Part shown: positions 24,601 to 39,600 of the stretch, in pieces
How the letters are laid out: each line of letters begins with the position of its first letter
Position numbering within the stretch: position 1 is the stretch's first letter
Origin: Apoderus coryli
Lineage: Eukaryota; Arthropoda; Insecta; Coleoptera; Attelabidae
DNA length: 64,000 nt
Assembly (NCBI GenBank): GCA_911728435.2
Contig: OU452211.1
Location: 10,832,428 to 10,896,427 of the forward strand
Direction: 5' to 3'
Made by a program: the position numbers and the translations under genes
Notes under the pieces: generated by a model
Databases searched by the model: none
The model's input: the letters and a program-made list of their open reading frames with translations, nothing else
Told to the model about the DNA's origin: nothing

Positions 24601-27600
24601 GTAGCAGAAACTTTTTGGTTCCACAACTCCAGGAGTTTGCCATACCAATCGAACCCAAAGAAAACATGAAATATGGTTTAAAAATCCAAAGGTATACACT
24701 TGAGAAATCATATTAACCATCACGAGAAAACAATATGCCTAGTAAAGCAAGTTTATGTAGGAAAAACAAACTCGTACCATGCTCCGTGTCTCAATCTAAT
24801 CACCATCAGTTTCATTCACTAATTAGTGAATGCGAAGTGCTTAAATTGTTATGAATCAACAACCAAATAAGAAGTTTGCCAATTAATGTAATTAATTTAA
24901 CTTTAAATTTTCAGTTTTCGGTTGTGGTTTTATAATATTAAATTAGATTTTACTATTGTTTAAATGAATTGCTGCCTGAAAGTTTCTAGAATAAGTTGAT
25001 TTATAATACATGAATGGTTTTCTGTAAAACATAACGGCACTGTGTTTTTATTAAAACTTTTCAGAAACTTTGTGGCCAAACGATATATATATCCTTTACG
25101 AATTAAAAGAATTTCGTGACACGAGTGGGTTTTGAACCCACATCTCCCGATGGCCGGTCAGGTGTGGGAGATGTGGGTTCAAATTCCACTTGTGTTACGA
25201 ATTTTTGTTTATTGTATACGCTGTCAACTTAGTTGAATATCTTTGTTAGTTTATTTATATAAATATATTTAATTTTGTTTAGCGTGATCCACCGCTTAGA
25301 GTCGAAAATTTGATAGAAGATCTGCGAGATGGCACAAAGCTATTGGCATTACTAGAAGTTCTGTCAGGCGAGAGACTGGTAATTATGTTAATTAATATAT
25401 TATCTTAGTTTTAAAGGGTATTTTACAACAATTAGAAAAATGGTTTTAATTGCTTCTTTCTCAGTCAAATTTGATATGCAAGTTGGACATTTTTTATAAC
25501 ATAATTTAGATACCGATACCATTTGACAGGGTTGCGCATATAAATGGAAAAATAAATAACAATGAAGAAATACATAGTAAGGACTACTGTGGCATATACA
25601 AGATGTGCCAGAGCTTAAATAATTTGTAAACATTTCTGGGAATAAATCGTCGAATCTGCTCAGGAATTTTCCATAAATGTTTCGATTTTTAAATATTTGT
25701 GATGTCTTATCACTTAATAGTGGGTTAGTATTTTGTTTATAAATGCATTTAAAAAAAATTTCAGCCCGTGGAGAGAGGGCGTGTCCTTCGCAGGCCACAT
25801 TTTCTCAGCAATGCCAATACAGCCCTACAGTTTTTGTCAAGTAAACGCATTAAATTGGTCAATATTAATGCCAGCGATTTGGTTGATGGACGGCCTCCAG
25901 TTGTCCTTGGACTGGTTTGGACTATTATTTTATATTTTCAGGTAGATAATTGCATTACTAATGTATTGTAGATTTAGATAACGTAGTATAACATTTTTAT
26001 AATAATAATTGCGAGCTTTACTTTGTCTTTAAAACAACTTGGAAATAAGCTGTGTTTACTGCTAAAGTTCAGTCAAAAAAATAGTGTTGTTTGCTGACCA
26101 TTTCTTCATTTATAAGCCTAAATATTTACGTGAGCAGTCGAATTAATTTTTATAGGAAAGTCTAATATTTGCACTGAAATTGTTATAGTAGAATTAGGTA
26201 TTTGTTGTTGCTCTATAGCTATAATTAATCGCACAAATTTTATTTATCAAAATTTTGTAAAGCTTCGTAAGGAATGGGCGCTACTATGGGTAAGTCAATC
26301 GATTCGGTAACATTATGTTTGTGCTGTAATTTACTATTATTTCTTTCTGTTTTCAATATTAAGCCCATTATACTATATTGGAATTTACAAAATTATACAG
26401 GCTAACTTATGAATCGTGGAGATATGTTAACGTTCGTCAATAAGAAGTGGAAAAAAAAGTATTTCAATGTTAGGCACGACAAATCTAAAGTTGTTTCCTA
26501 TAGGGTTGTGTCAATGCATACGCCATCAGAGTTGCTTTGATTGATATAACAAAACTTGTTTGTGGAAATCCAGCTCTCATTTTGTCGAGCTTTAAAGTGT
26601 CAACGACAAGAAATAATACACTCAGGTAACATTCCAGTTGTTGTCATCAGAACTCACTATCAACAAGGAGTATAGACTACGGAATATGTTCACGATCGTG
26701 ACAAAAAGTCACCGCGATGACGGAATAAAGTGTCATAGTTCCTGGGCTAACCTGTATAATTCTGTTATAACAAAACAAATTATTTTACCCTTTTGTCATT
26801 AACTGTATTTATTTGAACTAATTCTCTTCCAGATTGAAGAAAACAGCAGAGCTCTTGAATACCTTGCACAATGGGGCAGTACAAGCAGTTTGGAGAGTGC
26901 AGGCACAACCTCATCAAAAGACAGATGGAAACAAGGTGCTAGAAAGACTCTACTGCAATGGGTTTCTAATGCTCTTCCAAACGATTTGGGTATTGAAGTG
27001 CGAGATTTCGGTGCTAGCTGGAGAGATGGTGTCGCATTCCTCGCAATTATCGATGCAATTAAAAAGAATTTGGTGAACATCGCTGAAATGAAGAAAGAAT
27101 CTAACCGAGCTCGATTGGAAACAGCTTTCAATGTAGCTGAAGAGAAATTAGGTATTCCGAAGATATTGGACCCAGAAGACGTTGATGTGCCTAAGCCTGA
27201 TGAAAGATCTATTATGACATATGTAGCGCAGTTTTTGCATAAATATCCTGAACCTAAGAGTACTGGACCAGACGCATTAGCAACCATTCAAGGACAATTT
27301 GACGAGTTGTTGTCTTGGTTGTTAGAGAAAACCCAATATTTAGATCATTTGAAGCAAACCAATTCATTACCATTAAATTTCAATGATTATCTTCAATTTA
27401 AAACTGACGTAAACGACCGTGAATCATTATTTAATCGATTGAAGAATCTAATTGAATCACAAGGAGTAGTAACGATTGCTAAGGAGTCTTGGAGCGAAGT
27501 GAATAATTTATGGGTTAAGTTACAACGCCAGTTGCTGTATTGGTTGTGGATGTTGGATTCCCATTTACCTGGTGACTTTAAGTTTGTCGGTGAATGGTTA

Positions 27601-30600
27601 GCTAAAGCTGAGAAACTAATTTATTTTGACGATATCCCGACAATTATGAATGAGGAAACTGCAGCGATAATCAGTAGGAAACTGGAGGAACATAAAGTGT
27701 TCTTCGCTGATTTGCCTATGGTGCAACAAAAGTTTGCGCAAGCATGTCAAAGTAGTTTAATGAATGAAGTGCCTTCTGAACAGTTAAGTAATATGGCTGT
27801 AAGACTGAATGATATTGGACCGAAAGCTGCACAAAGGCGGGTACGCTTGAAGTTTTTGGAACACAAAGTAAGTTTTTAAATGGGCCTTCACAACTTATAC
27901 CAGTAAATGTTTACTTTTGTATGTTTCAGTGTTGCCTTATTGCATTTTTGCAACTTACCGAGACCAAATTGAAATTATGGACTGCGAAATACGGACGTGT
28001 GAACAAAGTTTTGCAATTGCTAGAGCAGTATAGGAATTTTGTATCGAAGAATCATATCTTCCAAGAGTTTAACAAGGCTTATATTGATATGCAGGCTGTT
28101 ATTGAAGAATATAAACGTGATGGTAAAATAGGTGAGTATATTCATCTGGAATACTCTTAGTTTTTTTAATGGCGCAGTCTTTTTGAACTTGCCTGGTCCT
28201 TCATAGGTATAAATTCCATTATTTCCTTTTAGACAAGAAAGAAGCAGCAGAGATCGATATATTTATGCGAGATATTGCAGAGAAATGGAAGAACGTTTCA
28301 ATGGAGCTGCGGTGTGTCCAAAGTATGTTAGAAGAAGTCGTGGCATATTGGCGCCGTTGGGACGCATTATCCGAGGAATTCGAAACGTGGCTGACTAAAG
28401 CGGAACAGATGTTGACTGAGTCTGAAGATGAGAAAATGGAATTTTTCCAAGATATCAGTGTCTGGCAGGATAATTATCAATTGCTAGGTGATACAGTTAG
28501 TTTTCTAATAGCAACTGTTGAAAACAGTATTGCACAAGAGTTGCGTGATAAATATGCGAGTATCACCGAACGCTGGGATAAGATTTATCCGCAAGTGAAA
28601 ATGTATAGTCATGCTGGAGATATTTTGAGGCATCGAAAAGACTTTAGAAGTGGTGTGGAAGTGCTTTCGAATTGGTTAAGAAAAGCTGATGCACTTCTCA
28701 ACTCACCTTCTCTAGGCTCAATGGAGAAAATAAAACATCATTCAGAGCAACTATTAGCTCTGCAAAGTGAAATTGAGGAAATTGAAAGCTTATTTAAAAA
28801 CATAAGCAAAGCTTTCCAAACCCTAATACAAGAACTATCGCGTGATGAAGTAGATAAAATGATGACACTTCTAAAACAGGAAAAGGAAGCACTAGTCCGG
28901 GTTAGAGCCTTAATTCCAGCTCAAATCCACCTATTTAACCAATTACTAATTCAGCAAGAATCACTGGAATCAGGTCAGAAAGAGATCAACGCTTGGCTGG
29001 ACGGTGCTGAAACGTTACTGAGCAGTTTAACACTTGAAGGTGACAAAGAACAACTTAAAGACCACATCGAGAAATTAAAGAAATTCTTTGCAAAAACCAT
29101 GTATTACAGATCAATGTTAGACAGCAAAAATAAAGTTCTAAATAACATAGTAAAGTCGGTCGATCAAGAAAACAACCCGGACGTAGAGCAAATGACCGTT
29201 AAAATGGATCAGTTGAATGATCGATTCAGTTATGTAACTGAAAACGCGGAATTGTGGCAACACCGTTTGGAAGAAGCTATCCGATGTTGGTACAATTTCA
29301 CTGAATGCGAGAAAGTCATTTCGAATTGGTTGAATAATGCTGAGAAGTTGATCTCTGAGAAACGGATCAGTAATAAGGAGACTGTCGAGATGCATAAGAA
29401 TTTCTTCGATAGTGTGAATGAGAAATGGATCCATGACTTAGTGCAAAGTGCGCAGGACTTGTGTAATTGTCTTCCGAAAGAACAACATGCGCCTATTTTA
29501 AATTCAGTGCAGAAATTGCAGAACAAATGGCGTGAAGTTTTATCGTTTGCACCACTACATCTAATGCGATTAGAGTTCCGTTTAGATGAAAATACTTTTA
29601 ACTACTACATCAAAGAAATTGAACGTGAAATCCATACTCAAACAGTATCGCTTAGCCGACAAGAAAACATTGAATCTGTTATAATAAGGAATCGGGAGTA
29701 CTTCTCACAACAAGGTCCTCTACAAGAGACACAACGCAGTTTACGTAATTTGGAAGAGATTGCCTCAGCATATACTAAGAATTATCCGGAAGATAAGTCT
29801 CTACACGAATCTGTAGAGGCAGCTCGAAGACAGTGGGAAAATGTGAAAATTAATGTGGATAATATCAAGAAAGGCCTTGAGAAAATACCTCAGAAGTGGG
29901 ATCAGTATCGTGAAAAGTTTACCGAAATGGTGAAATGGATGGATAGTGTGGATGCACTGTTGAAAAACATCTTGACAGATGTACATTCGATTGAAGAGTT
30001 TGAGTTTCAAAAAACAACTTTCCAGGTGAGTAAATTAAAGTTATCTTCATCGAACTTCCATTATCTATTTATTTATTTATTCCAGAATATTGTTAGAGAA
30101 GCAGATTCCAAACGTGAAGATATGAAATGGCTCGTGCAAACCCTAGACTCTCTTACCTCCCATTGCGAAAAAGATCGTGCAGCAGAAGAACAACATAACC
30201 TTGAATCTCTCATAGTGCGCTACAAAAACCTCATCCCGTCACTTGAGATTACAATGGTGAAAACCGATACTTTATCCAAATGCTATACGTATCGCAGAGA
30301 AGTCCATGAAGTATGCGAGTTGTTGCGCCAAGTGCGCGACCAAGCTCATCGTGAAGCTCAACAACGAAGCCTCGAAAATGTTGATAGGATGATACACAAC
30401 CAAGAAACAGCTATTTCTCAACTAGACCAACAGAGACCTTTAATAATGTCGATGTTACAGAAGGGTAAAGAGCTGACAAAAGACGTTCATGCTCCGAGCT
30501 TTATGACTGAGGAAGTGAAGTCTTTAGAAACCGGTTGGAGTGAAACTTACGATGAAACTGTACAGAGACTTCACAAATTGCTCAGTACCCAACAAGTACT

Positions 30601-33600
30601 GACCAATTACAATGAACAAAAAAGTGAAATTTCTAATTTACTTCAAAAGGCTGAGCAACAATTACAACTGACAGAACCTAGTCAAATAGTTCCAAGGAAC
30701 TTATCGCATGAGTTGGTGACTCGACAACAAAATATATCGAGTCTTAGAGAGTCATCCATTGATATGTTGCAGAGACTTAGAGATCTTAGTGCGACACTAT
30801 CCAAAGAAGCGCCTCAAGAAGAGAAACATCAATTAGACAAGGAAATCAAAATAATTGAAGAACGATTAGTGACAACCATCACTAACGTTCAGGAACGTGT
30901 AGTATTTCTAACGCAGTACAATACTCAATGGAGTACTTTTCAAAACAAATTATCAGACTTACAGAAATGGTCTGTTAAAGATGCTCCACAACTCTTATCA
31001 TCAATCGAGGAATACAATATTACACCGGAGGACAGAGTTGCGAAAACTGAGAAGTTACAATCAGAAATTATTCATAAAATTAACTTATTAGACGAACTAA
31101 ACAAAGATGCTTCACAATTGATGATTGAAGAGAATCCTGAAGCACAGAAGCTTCAAGCGGAAGTAGTAGCACTTCAAGACCGTGTCGTAGCTATTAATAA
31201 GGCTGCACAAGAACAAACCGCTTTAGTAACGAAGGATTTGAAAAATTGGAAGAGTTATCAAGCCTCTTTGCATGAGATGAAACCAATTCTTCAGACGATA
31301 GAAGTAAAATTGCAAACAGGACAACCTAAACCAGAATCGTTAGAAGATGCTGTTAAACTTCAAACTGAAATTAAAGAGTTCAGTAAAGAATGTAACACAC
31401 AGTTACAAAAACTACATGAAATTGAAAAGGTTAGCCACGAGATATCTGTGAAATCTGGAGGTCCCGATGAGGTTGACGCTATTCGGACAAAATTGATTAA
31501 TGCACAGGAAACTTCAACACAGTGGGCTAGCAAATTGGAGAGACTAGTTGGAAATTGGTTGGAATTTGATAAAAATCTGCAATCAATTGAACATTGGATA
31601 AGCAAGAACGAAAATACTGTTCCTCAACAAGCTATACCTAGCACATACAATGTTGAGAAATTAGAGAAAGAATTGATAAAACTTAAACAATTTAATAATG
31701 ATATATCCGAGCAGCAAGCCAAGCTCATTGGGTTGACGCAGAGTTCTGACAGCATAAGCTTTAATATAACTCCCGAAGGCGCTAACTTAATCAAAGAAAA
31801 TGTTCAAGTGCTTAAATCCAAGGTGAATAGGTTAGCTGAGGCTACTAGAGGAAAAATCAACCAGGTATCCGACGCTATATTAGCTCGCCATGATTTCATT
31901 ACGAAATACAGTGAATATTCAAACTGGTTGGAAGGAATGAAATCTAAAGTGGCTCAGTTAGATGAAGTACCAGCCGATAAAGTCGAATCTACAATATCTA
32001 ACATTCATACATTGTTAGAGAGCCATTTAGATAAGCAACCACTATTTAATACGCTCTATAATGAAATCAAAGAGATTAGCTTAAAGGCTGAGAAAAAAGA
32101 TGCTGAACCTTTGAGTGAGGATTATTCTAATCTAGTCCTGCATAACCAGGAAATTGAGCATAAATTACAAAGTCAAATGACGTCGTTACAGAAGTGGAGT
32201 GAGTTACTTAATTGGCATCAGGAAAGTGCCAATCAACTATCACACATCAATTATCAAGCTGAGAATGAAAAAACTACTACCAACGATTTAAGAAATCTTA
32301 TTAAAGAAACTGATAGTTTAATTAACAAAATTATCACATGGAAAGAAGCTGTACCATCTATTGATAATCAAAGTATTGTCATTTTAGACAAGAATAGTGG
32401 CCTACCGCGTACTGCGGACAATTTTGTAAGAGAGATTGAAGTTAAAGCGATCAATCTTAAATCAAAATTAACAAATAAAATCGAGGGACAGGAAAAGTTA
32501 AAGTCACATTGGAAGTTGTTCAATGAACTACAAGGAAATGTCAGTAACGTCATAACCAAAACTGAGACGGAACTTCAGACAATAAACTCTAAAGTTAAAC
32601 ATTCAAGTGATCTACCGTATGCTGTGGAAGAATTAACGAAGCTTTTAGAAAATCAAATACAGTCAGCAAATGTAAAAGACGAATTACGAAAAGAAGCACT
32701 GCAGTTAATGAAAGAGGATATACAAAATGTTTCTGTTATTCAAAATGTTGTTTCAGACATTGAGGGTAATTGGCATAAAATTAATGAAGATATTAAGGAA
32801 GAAAAACTTCGGTTGTCCGATATAATATATGCTTGGAATGAATTTCAGGAAGCAAAAGATCGCATGGTAAAAGAAATTGGGAAAATCGATAAATCTGTAG
32901 AGAATCTGGAGGTACCTAATGACAGCATTCAAGCGAAAGTCAATAAAGAAAAAGTTGCTAAAGCTCTTGATTCGTTAAAGAAAGCTAAATTATCTCTAGA
33001 TAAAGCTGATGCTAAAGGCCAAGTTGTGATTAAAAAGGCTGAAAATATTCCAGGGATTGAATCAGAAGTGCGCAGAGATTTGAAGATTGTTAGTGACGCG
33101 TGGTCAAAGATTTACGAAAAGATGATGAAAAATGTTAATTCAACTGAATCTCAATCGACTATTTGGCAACATATCGACGATGCAAAATCTACCTTATTTC
33201 AATGGCTGAGTAATCAAAATGCTGCATTGACTTTAGCAGCAGAAAAGCCCAATGACCATGATACTGCAACTGCAAAACTAACCAAATATAGGGAAGAACT
33301 ACCAGCTCAAGAGCGACTATTCCAGAGTATACCAACTAAACATGAACAGCTACTTAAATTAACGAATGTATCAGAAATTCCTACTCTGCAAACTTTGGTT
33401 AAGTTGCTCGAGGATCAGTTCGTAGAAGTGCAAAGTAGTGCAGATCAACTTGAAGCAATAACTTCAACATTTAGTCAGAAAGAGAAATTAGTTCGTGATG
33501 AAATTAAGAAAACTAATAGTGCAATATCTGATCTACGTGAAGAAATTATCAAGTGTGAGGACTTATCTGGTGATAATGTTAAGATTTTGGAAAGATTATT

Positions 33601-36600
33601 GGAATTACGTCAACTAAGGATACACTTAACATCTTTGAAGCCAGATATTGAAGACATTGATAAAAATATCCAAGAAATGAAGAAATCTTATTCGACATTT
33701 ATTGAAAGTCCAGCTTTTAAAGAGCTGGATAGTTTGCATAAACGATTTGATGATATGTTGAATTATTCAAATAAAATTGATAATAATTTAATGTCGTTTC
33801 TCAAGAAGTTCCATAACGACAAATATGCAGCATTACAACGGATTATATCGACACAGAAAGAGAAAATCCATTGGTGTTTACCAGAGGCTAGTAGTGACAA
33901 ATATAACCTACAAGTTAAGCTCAACTCCATGACTCCAATTCAAACGGCTTTAGATGACTGCGATGAACGAATGAATGAGCTCGAATTGTCACTAAACAAT
34001 TTAAAACAATTAGAAACACCCGATAATATTAAGCTACATGCAGCAGAGAAAGATCGTTTACAAGTTGAACTAAATAATTTGAAACAAGAATTCAGCAAAA
34101 CTAAACAATCTCTTGAACACAATATCGCAATACAAGATCAATATGAACAATTAGTTGAGAGTGTCACTAGTTGGTTGAAGGAAATGGAGAATAAAGTTAA
34201 AACTGAAAGCAGTGTTCATGTTGATTTAGATAAAATCGATAGTAAAATAGAAGATACAAGAAAACTGGTTGAAGAAGTATCTGTCTTTGAGAAGGAAATC
34301 GAAAAATTAGTACCAGTCAGTGAGAAATTGATCAGTGAAAATCCTGAATCTAGGGTATCACAATATGTACAACACTTGACAGTTAGACACCAAGCGATAG
34401 CAAAATTCTTGTCAAACTATTTAGAAAAACTACATGAGCTTAATAGATATAAAGAATTGTATAGAAATAGTGTAAAAGACGTTGAAAATTGGTTAGGTCA
34501 AGCTGCGGAAAAAGTGAAGACGTTTACGAAAATCGCGCAAAGACCTAATCAAGCTACATTAGAGGAACTTAAAAAATTCGTAAGTGAGAAAGAGTTTGGA
34601 CAAACGTTGTTAGCTAAAGCCATCAGTCACGGTGAAGCTCTTTTCTCTGGTATAACTCCGGAAAATCGGGAAGCAATAAGGAATGAATTACGATCACTTC
34701 GTGAACAGTCTGAGATTATAATCGATAAAGTTAATGGAATATACAAAAAAGTTGAAACAGCTTTAATGCAACGCCATTCATTCGACGACAGTCTACAACA
34801 AGTAAACATATGGATAGCTGATGCGAAAAATAGACTTGGTGATCAAATAAAGTTAGATTCCACATTAAATGAGAAAAAACAAACCCTGCATAATTACAAA
34901 ACTATATCGCAAGACGTAAATCTACACAAAGGCATTTTACAGCAGCTGCAAGACAAAATTGGTAATCTTGCCGATGCTGAAGCTGAAAACCAGTTGAAAG
35001 AAAATTTAGATAACTTTAACCAACTAGCAGAAAAGGTCGATAAACGTATCGAACTCTCTGAAGTATATGTTAGTAACCATGAAGCTTTCGCACAAGCTAT
35101 CGAGAAATGTCATGATTGGTTATCTGCCTTGACATCTGAGGCTGCCCTATTAGTCGATGAAGGTTCCTCTGAAGCTGCGGAAGCCAAATTAGCGATTGTA
35201 GATAATCTGTTAGCACAAAAAGAAGAAGGTGATAAAATATTAGATTCATGTAAGAAACAATTAGAAAAAGTATTGGAAGAAACCGCTCCATCTGGTCATC
35301 CTGCTCTTATTAATGCTTTTGAGGATCAACAAAAATCTTGGGAATTATTCCTTGAGCTTTGTACAGATGCTAAGGAGAAACTTAGTACTATAACTACTCA
35401 ATACGCGGAAGTTGGTAGATTGTTAGATAGTTTAGAATTATGGTTGAAATCGAAAGAAAATCAAGTTAAAGACCAGAGTTTAAAGAACTCCGAGGAGTCT
35501 AAACAAGCGCATTTAACTAAATTGCAAAGCTTAGAGAAGGAAATTATAACTAAGGAACCGGAATTTGGAAATTTCACAGAAATCATCAAAACTATTGAAG
35601 CTGAAGGTAAAATATCTCAATTGACAGCTAGATATCAATCTCTGAAGAATGCTGTTAAAGAAAATGTTAGTAAATATGAGGGATATGTTAAAGACCATCA
35701 CGACTTTAATGAGAATTATAATGAATTTTTACACTGGCTGTCTGATAAGGAAGAGGAATTGCAAACTTTGTGTCATATAGTCGGTGATTTAAACATTTTG
35801 GAGAATAGACAGAAAGATGTTAAGAATTTAGCAGATGAACGTAATAGACGCAGCACAGAATTTGATAATTTAATTGAGAAAGGTGAAAAACTTTATGTAC
35901 ACACTTCACCAGATGGTAGAGAAATTATAAGACAACAATTGCGTAATTTAAGGACAATTTGGGATACGTTTTCAGAAGATTTACAGTCATCGTCGAATAA
36001 AATCGAACAATGTCTTGTACAGTTTGCAGATTTCACCTCAACGCAAGAACAATTAACAAAATGGTTGAAAGAAGTTGAAAAAGCCATGCAGCAACACACT
36101 GAACTCAAGTCCACATTGCAGGAAAAGCGTGCACAGTTACAGAACCATAAAATTATGCATCAGGAAATTATGTCGCATCAAAATTTAGTTGAGAGTGTTT
36201 GTGATAAGGCGCAACAACTCGTCGATCAAACTCAAGATAAATCCTTGAATATTTATTTGCAATCTATCAAACAATTATTCCGAAATATCGTAGAAAAATC
36301 CGAAGAACTCTTAAACAATCTTAAAGATTGCGTGGATAAACATCAACGTTACAGTCAGGAAATCGTATCTTTTAAGGAATGGTTAGCAGTTCAAGCGGAG
36401 AAACTTCAGGAATTTGAAGACGAGAGAGGTGAGAAATCTGACATAAAAAAGCGGATAAATAATCTTAAATCGCTCAAAGATATTAGTCAAAATGAGGGAG
36501 AAAGTATGTTGGGAAAAATAAAGGAGAGTCTAGTGGATGTCGGAAAAAGTACTGCACCGAAAGGGGTGGAGTTTTTAAAGAACGAATTGGGCGAGCTTGA

Positions 36601-39600
36601 GGTGTCGCTTAATAAACATCAAGTGAAAATAGGTATGTTGTAGCCACCTTCAGCTTCATGGAATAAATTAATGTTTATTTTTCAGATCAACTAGTATCGA
36701 AACAAGAAAAAGCGCTAAAGCAATGGGATGAATTCGAAAAGTCTCACGAGATTTTGAACAATTGGTTTAAAGATATGGAATCAAGAACTCGTGATCAACC
36801 ACTACAAGCAACTTTAGCAGAAAAAGAGAACCAACTAACCATATATCAGAAACAACGAGATGAAATCAATGGAAAAGAGAAGGAAATTGATAACTTCGTT
36901 GATAAAAGTCATACGTTGCTACTTAGCAGTAATTTGGAACGAATCAAACATCTCACATCTCAGATTAGCAATAGATACCAAAACCTTCATCACTTAGCTA
37001 AAGATGTAATTAGCCGTTGGCAGAACATAGTTGACGATCATACAAAATACCAACAAAAACTCAACACTACAGTTGCATGGCTAGAACCTTTAGAGAATCA
37101 ACTAAATACCTTGCAATCTGGTGATTTAACTAGTAACATTGAAGCAGCTTCACAAAGGATTCAAGTTATTTTAGCTGAGAAAGAACAGGGAGAACATTAT
37201 ATGAATGCTTTAACAGTTTTGGGAGAGAGAATTTTACCAGATACTGCAACACAAGGACGGGAGTTTGTTAGGAGTGAAATTAAGGATGTGAGAGAGCGTT
37301 GGGATAAGCTTTTAGAAGGTAATCGATTCGACAGCTTAGAAATTCGTCTTAATTTCATTGTTTTTACAGGTTTGAAAGAACAGCAGCGACTTCAAGAGAT
37401 GCACTCCAACCAATTGGTAAATTACCAAGATATGTTACAACAGATTTTAACTTGGTTAGAATTGATGGAGGCTGCAGTAAACGTCGACTCAACTTCATGG
37501 AGTTCAATTCAGGAGATTCGAGCAAAACTTCTGAAACAAAAAACTACTTATCAGGAGATATTGTCGCACAAGAAAATTATCGAAAGTAAGTTGCAACAAA
37601 TTAAGGGTGTTTTTTTTTTTGGGGGGTTGAATTTTAAATTGTTCAGGGGGTTGGAGAATTTCACACTGTTTTCTGTTACTGGACCTGTTAACAGACCTGA
37701 CATTATTGTATTTTCCCTGGAGGTTTACCATGTCCGCTATCAAACGACCTGTTTTTAGTCAAATTTTCGAAAATTTGACTAAAAACAGGCGTCACAATAC
37801 GAAGAATTATGTTAGATTGACGAAATTTGAAACCTCGATAGAAAATGCAAAAACAAACAATTTTTTCAAATAAATTTATATTTTTATAGATATGAGTGAC
37901 AAAGCCCAGTCACTAATAAAAATCACAAACAACAAAGAAGCAGCTGATGATATTCAGAAAAACTTGAGCTCAATCAACGAAAGATATCAAAACTTAACCA
38001 AAGCAGCTGAAACTAGTATAAAACAATTAGAAAATTGTGTCGAAGCCTATCAACAATTTTACGATCAACATAAACAACAGCAAGACGACCAAAAACAACT
38101 TTGGGATAGTCTTAATAGCAACTTAGATTATGGTGGTAATAAGCAATCACTGGAGCAACGTTTAAGTAAAGTGATAGAAATCGAAGATAATTTACCTGAG
38201 AGTAATATTAAACTCAAAGGTTTGGAGAAGTATGTAAACGATAAAATCAACATACTACCCGCGAGAGTTCAAGAAGCTATGCATAGAGATGTTGCTAATC
38301 TTAAATTCGATCAAGATAAGTTTGCTGCAGCTTTGGCTGATGTAAAATCAGCATTGGAAAATAAGTTAAGTCAATGGAACGAATATGAAGCTTGCATGGA
38401 AAAGCTTTTGTCATTCCTTACTGAAGCAGAGTTGACATTGAAGAATTATGGTCTTAAAGCTACGGCGGAAGAGAAACAAGATCAGTTAGAAAAATATCAG
38501 GTAAAAATATATTTTCTTTCAACAAATCACGATGCTTTAAATTATGGTGTTATGTGTTAATAAATGAAAACAATTCTGTAGGATTTAACAAAATTAATTG
38601 ATCGACGCCAGAAAGATATCAAGGAGCTTTTTAGAATTACAGATCATTTAGAACAAGTAAGATGTCTAGATCACTGTCCTTTCTCTATTACACTATGTTT
38701 CTTCTATTATGCAAACATTTTTCTTCTTTGCTATGCTTTTAATTATTGCAAACTTTATTTAAGAATTAAAGAAATCAATTGGTTTCACAGTACCAGGCCA
38801 ATACTATACACGCCCGAATTCCCTGGCGGGAGCCTTCATTAATGTAAAAGAAATTCATTAATAAAGCCTCCCGCCAGGGAATTCGGGCGTGTCTAGTGTT
38901 GTCATTAGGATATGATGGAGTTGTTGCTTCTCATATTTTAATTAATTATCCTATAAACTTTGCAATAATTGGTTGTAGTACGAGGACTGTTCTATTTCTC
39001 TTTGCCTAACACACTCGGATCAGTCCCCGTTATCGGTGTATGTACTTTCAAATTAACCAAAAATATTTCAGGGTAATTCAACTGTTAACTATTTCTTAGC
39101 TACTATAATATTATAAATTTCTCTGTAGTTTATTTAAAATACTCCTTCTGTAATTTGATTGATGTCTTGCATTAAGTAACAAGCGGAAGAGGTTTGATCA
39201 GAAAGCAAAGAGTATTTTTGGTTTTCTATTCAATCTATGGCAGGATAATTTCGGGAAACCCTGTATAGTTTATACCAGGTATTATTGAATTATTTTTAGC
39301 AATTGGGTGTTCGAAGATTTTCCCATATTTAAATCTGGAATTTGAGAAAATGTCTTACAATATCGTCGTTCTGCGAGCCATCAAATTGTCACTTTAGTTT
39401 TTAACACTTGTAAGAAACGTAAAAAAAAAACTCTTACGCTATCTGATCAAAAATCATTATAAAATAACATTTTATATAAGTACTTAACAATTACATAATA
39501 AACGTTTGTAGGCTCTTATACTAAATCTGAATCAAAACGAATCAGAATTCGATAAGATGTCTGACGAATCGACAGAGCTACTACAAAGTTGCGGTGATAC

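Noticed and set aside
25166..25206. Possible tRNA gene with GTTCAAATTCC B-box-like sequence
   Set aside because: Only the 3' half is present, mirrored in a hairpin; no D arm, anticodon arm or A box.
25400..25798. 132-codon minus-strand ORF opposite Msp300 exon 5
   Set aside because: Overlaps a well-supported CH-domain exon antisense, no homology recognised.
29138..29526. Minus-strand ORFs inside the Msp300 rod exons
   Set aside because: Shadows of the coding strand; the sense frame is a continuous spectrin-repeat protein.
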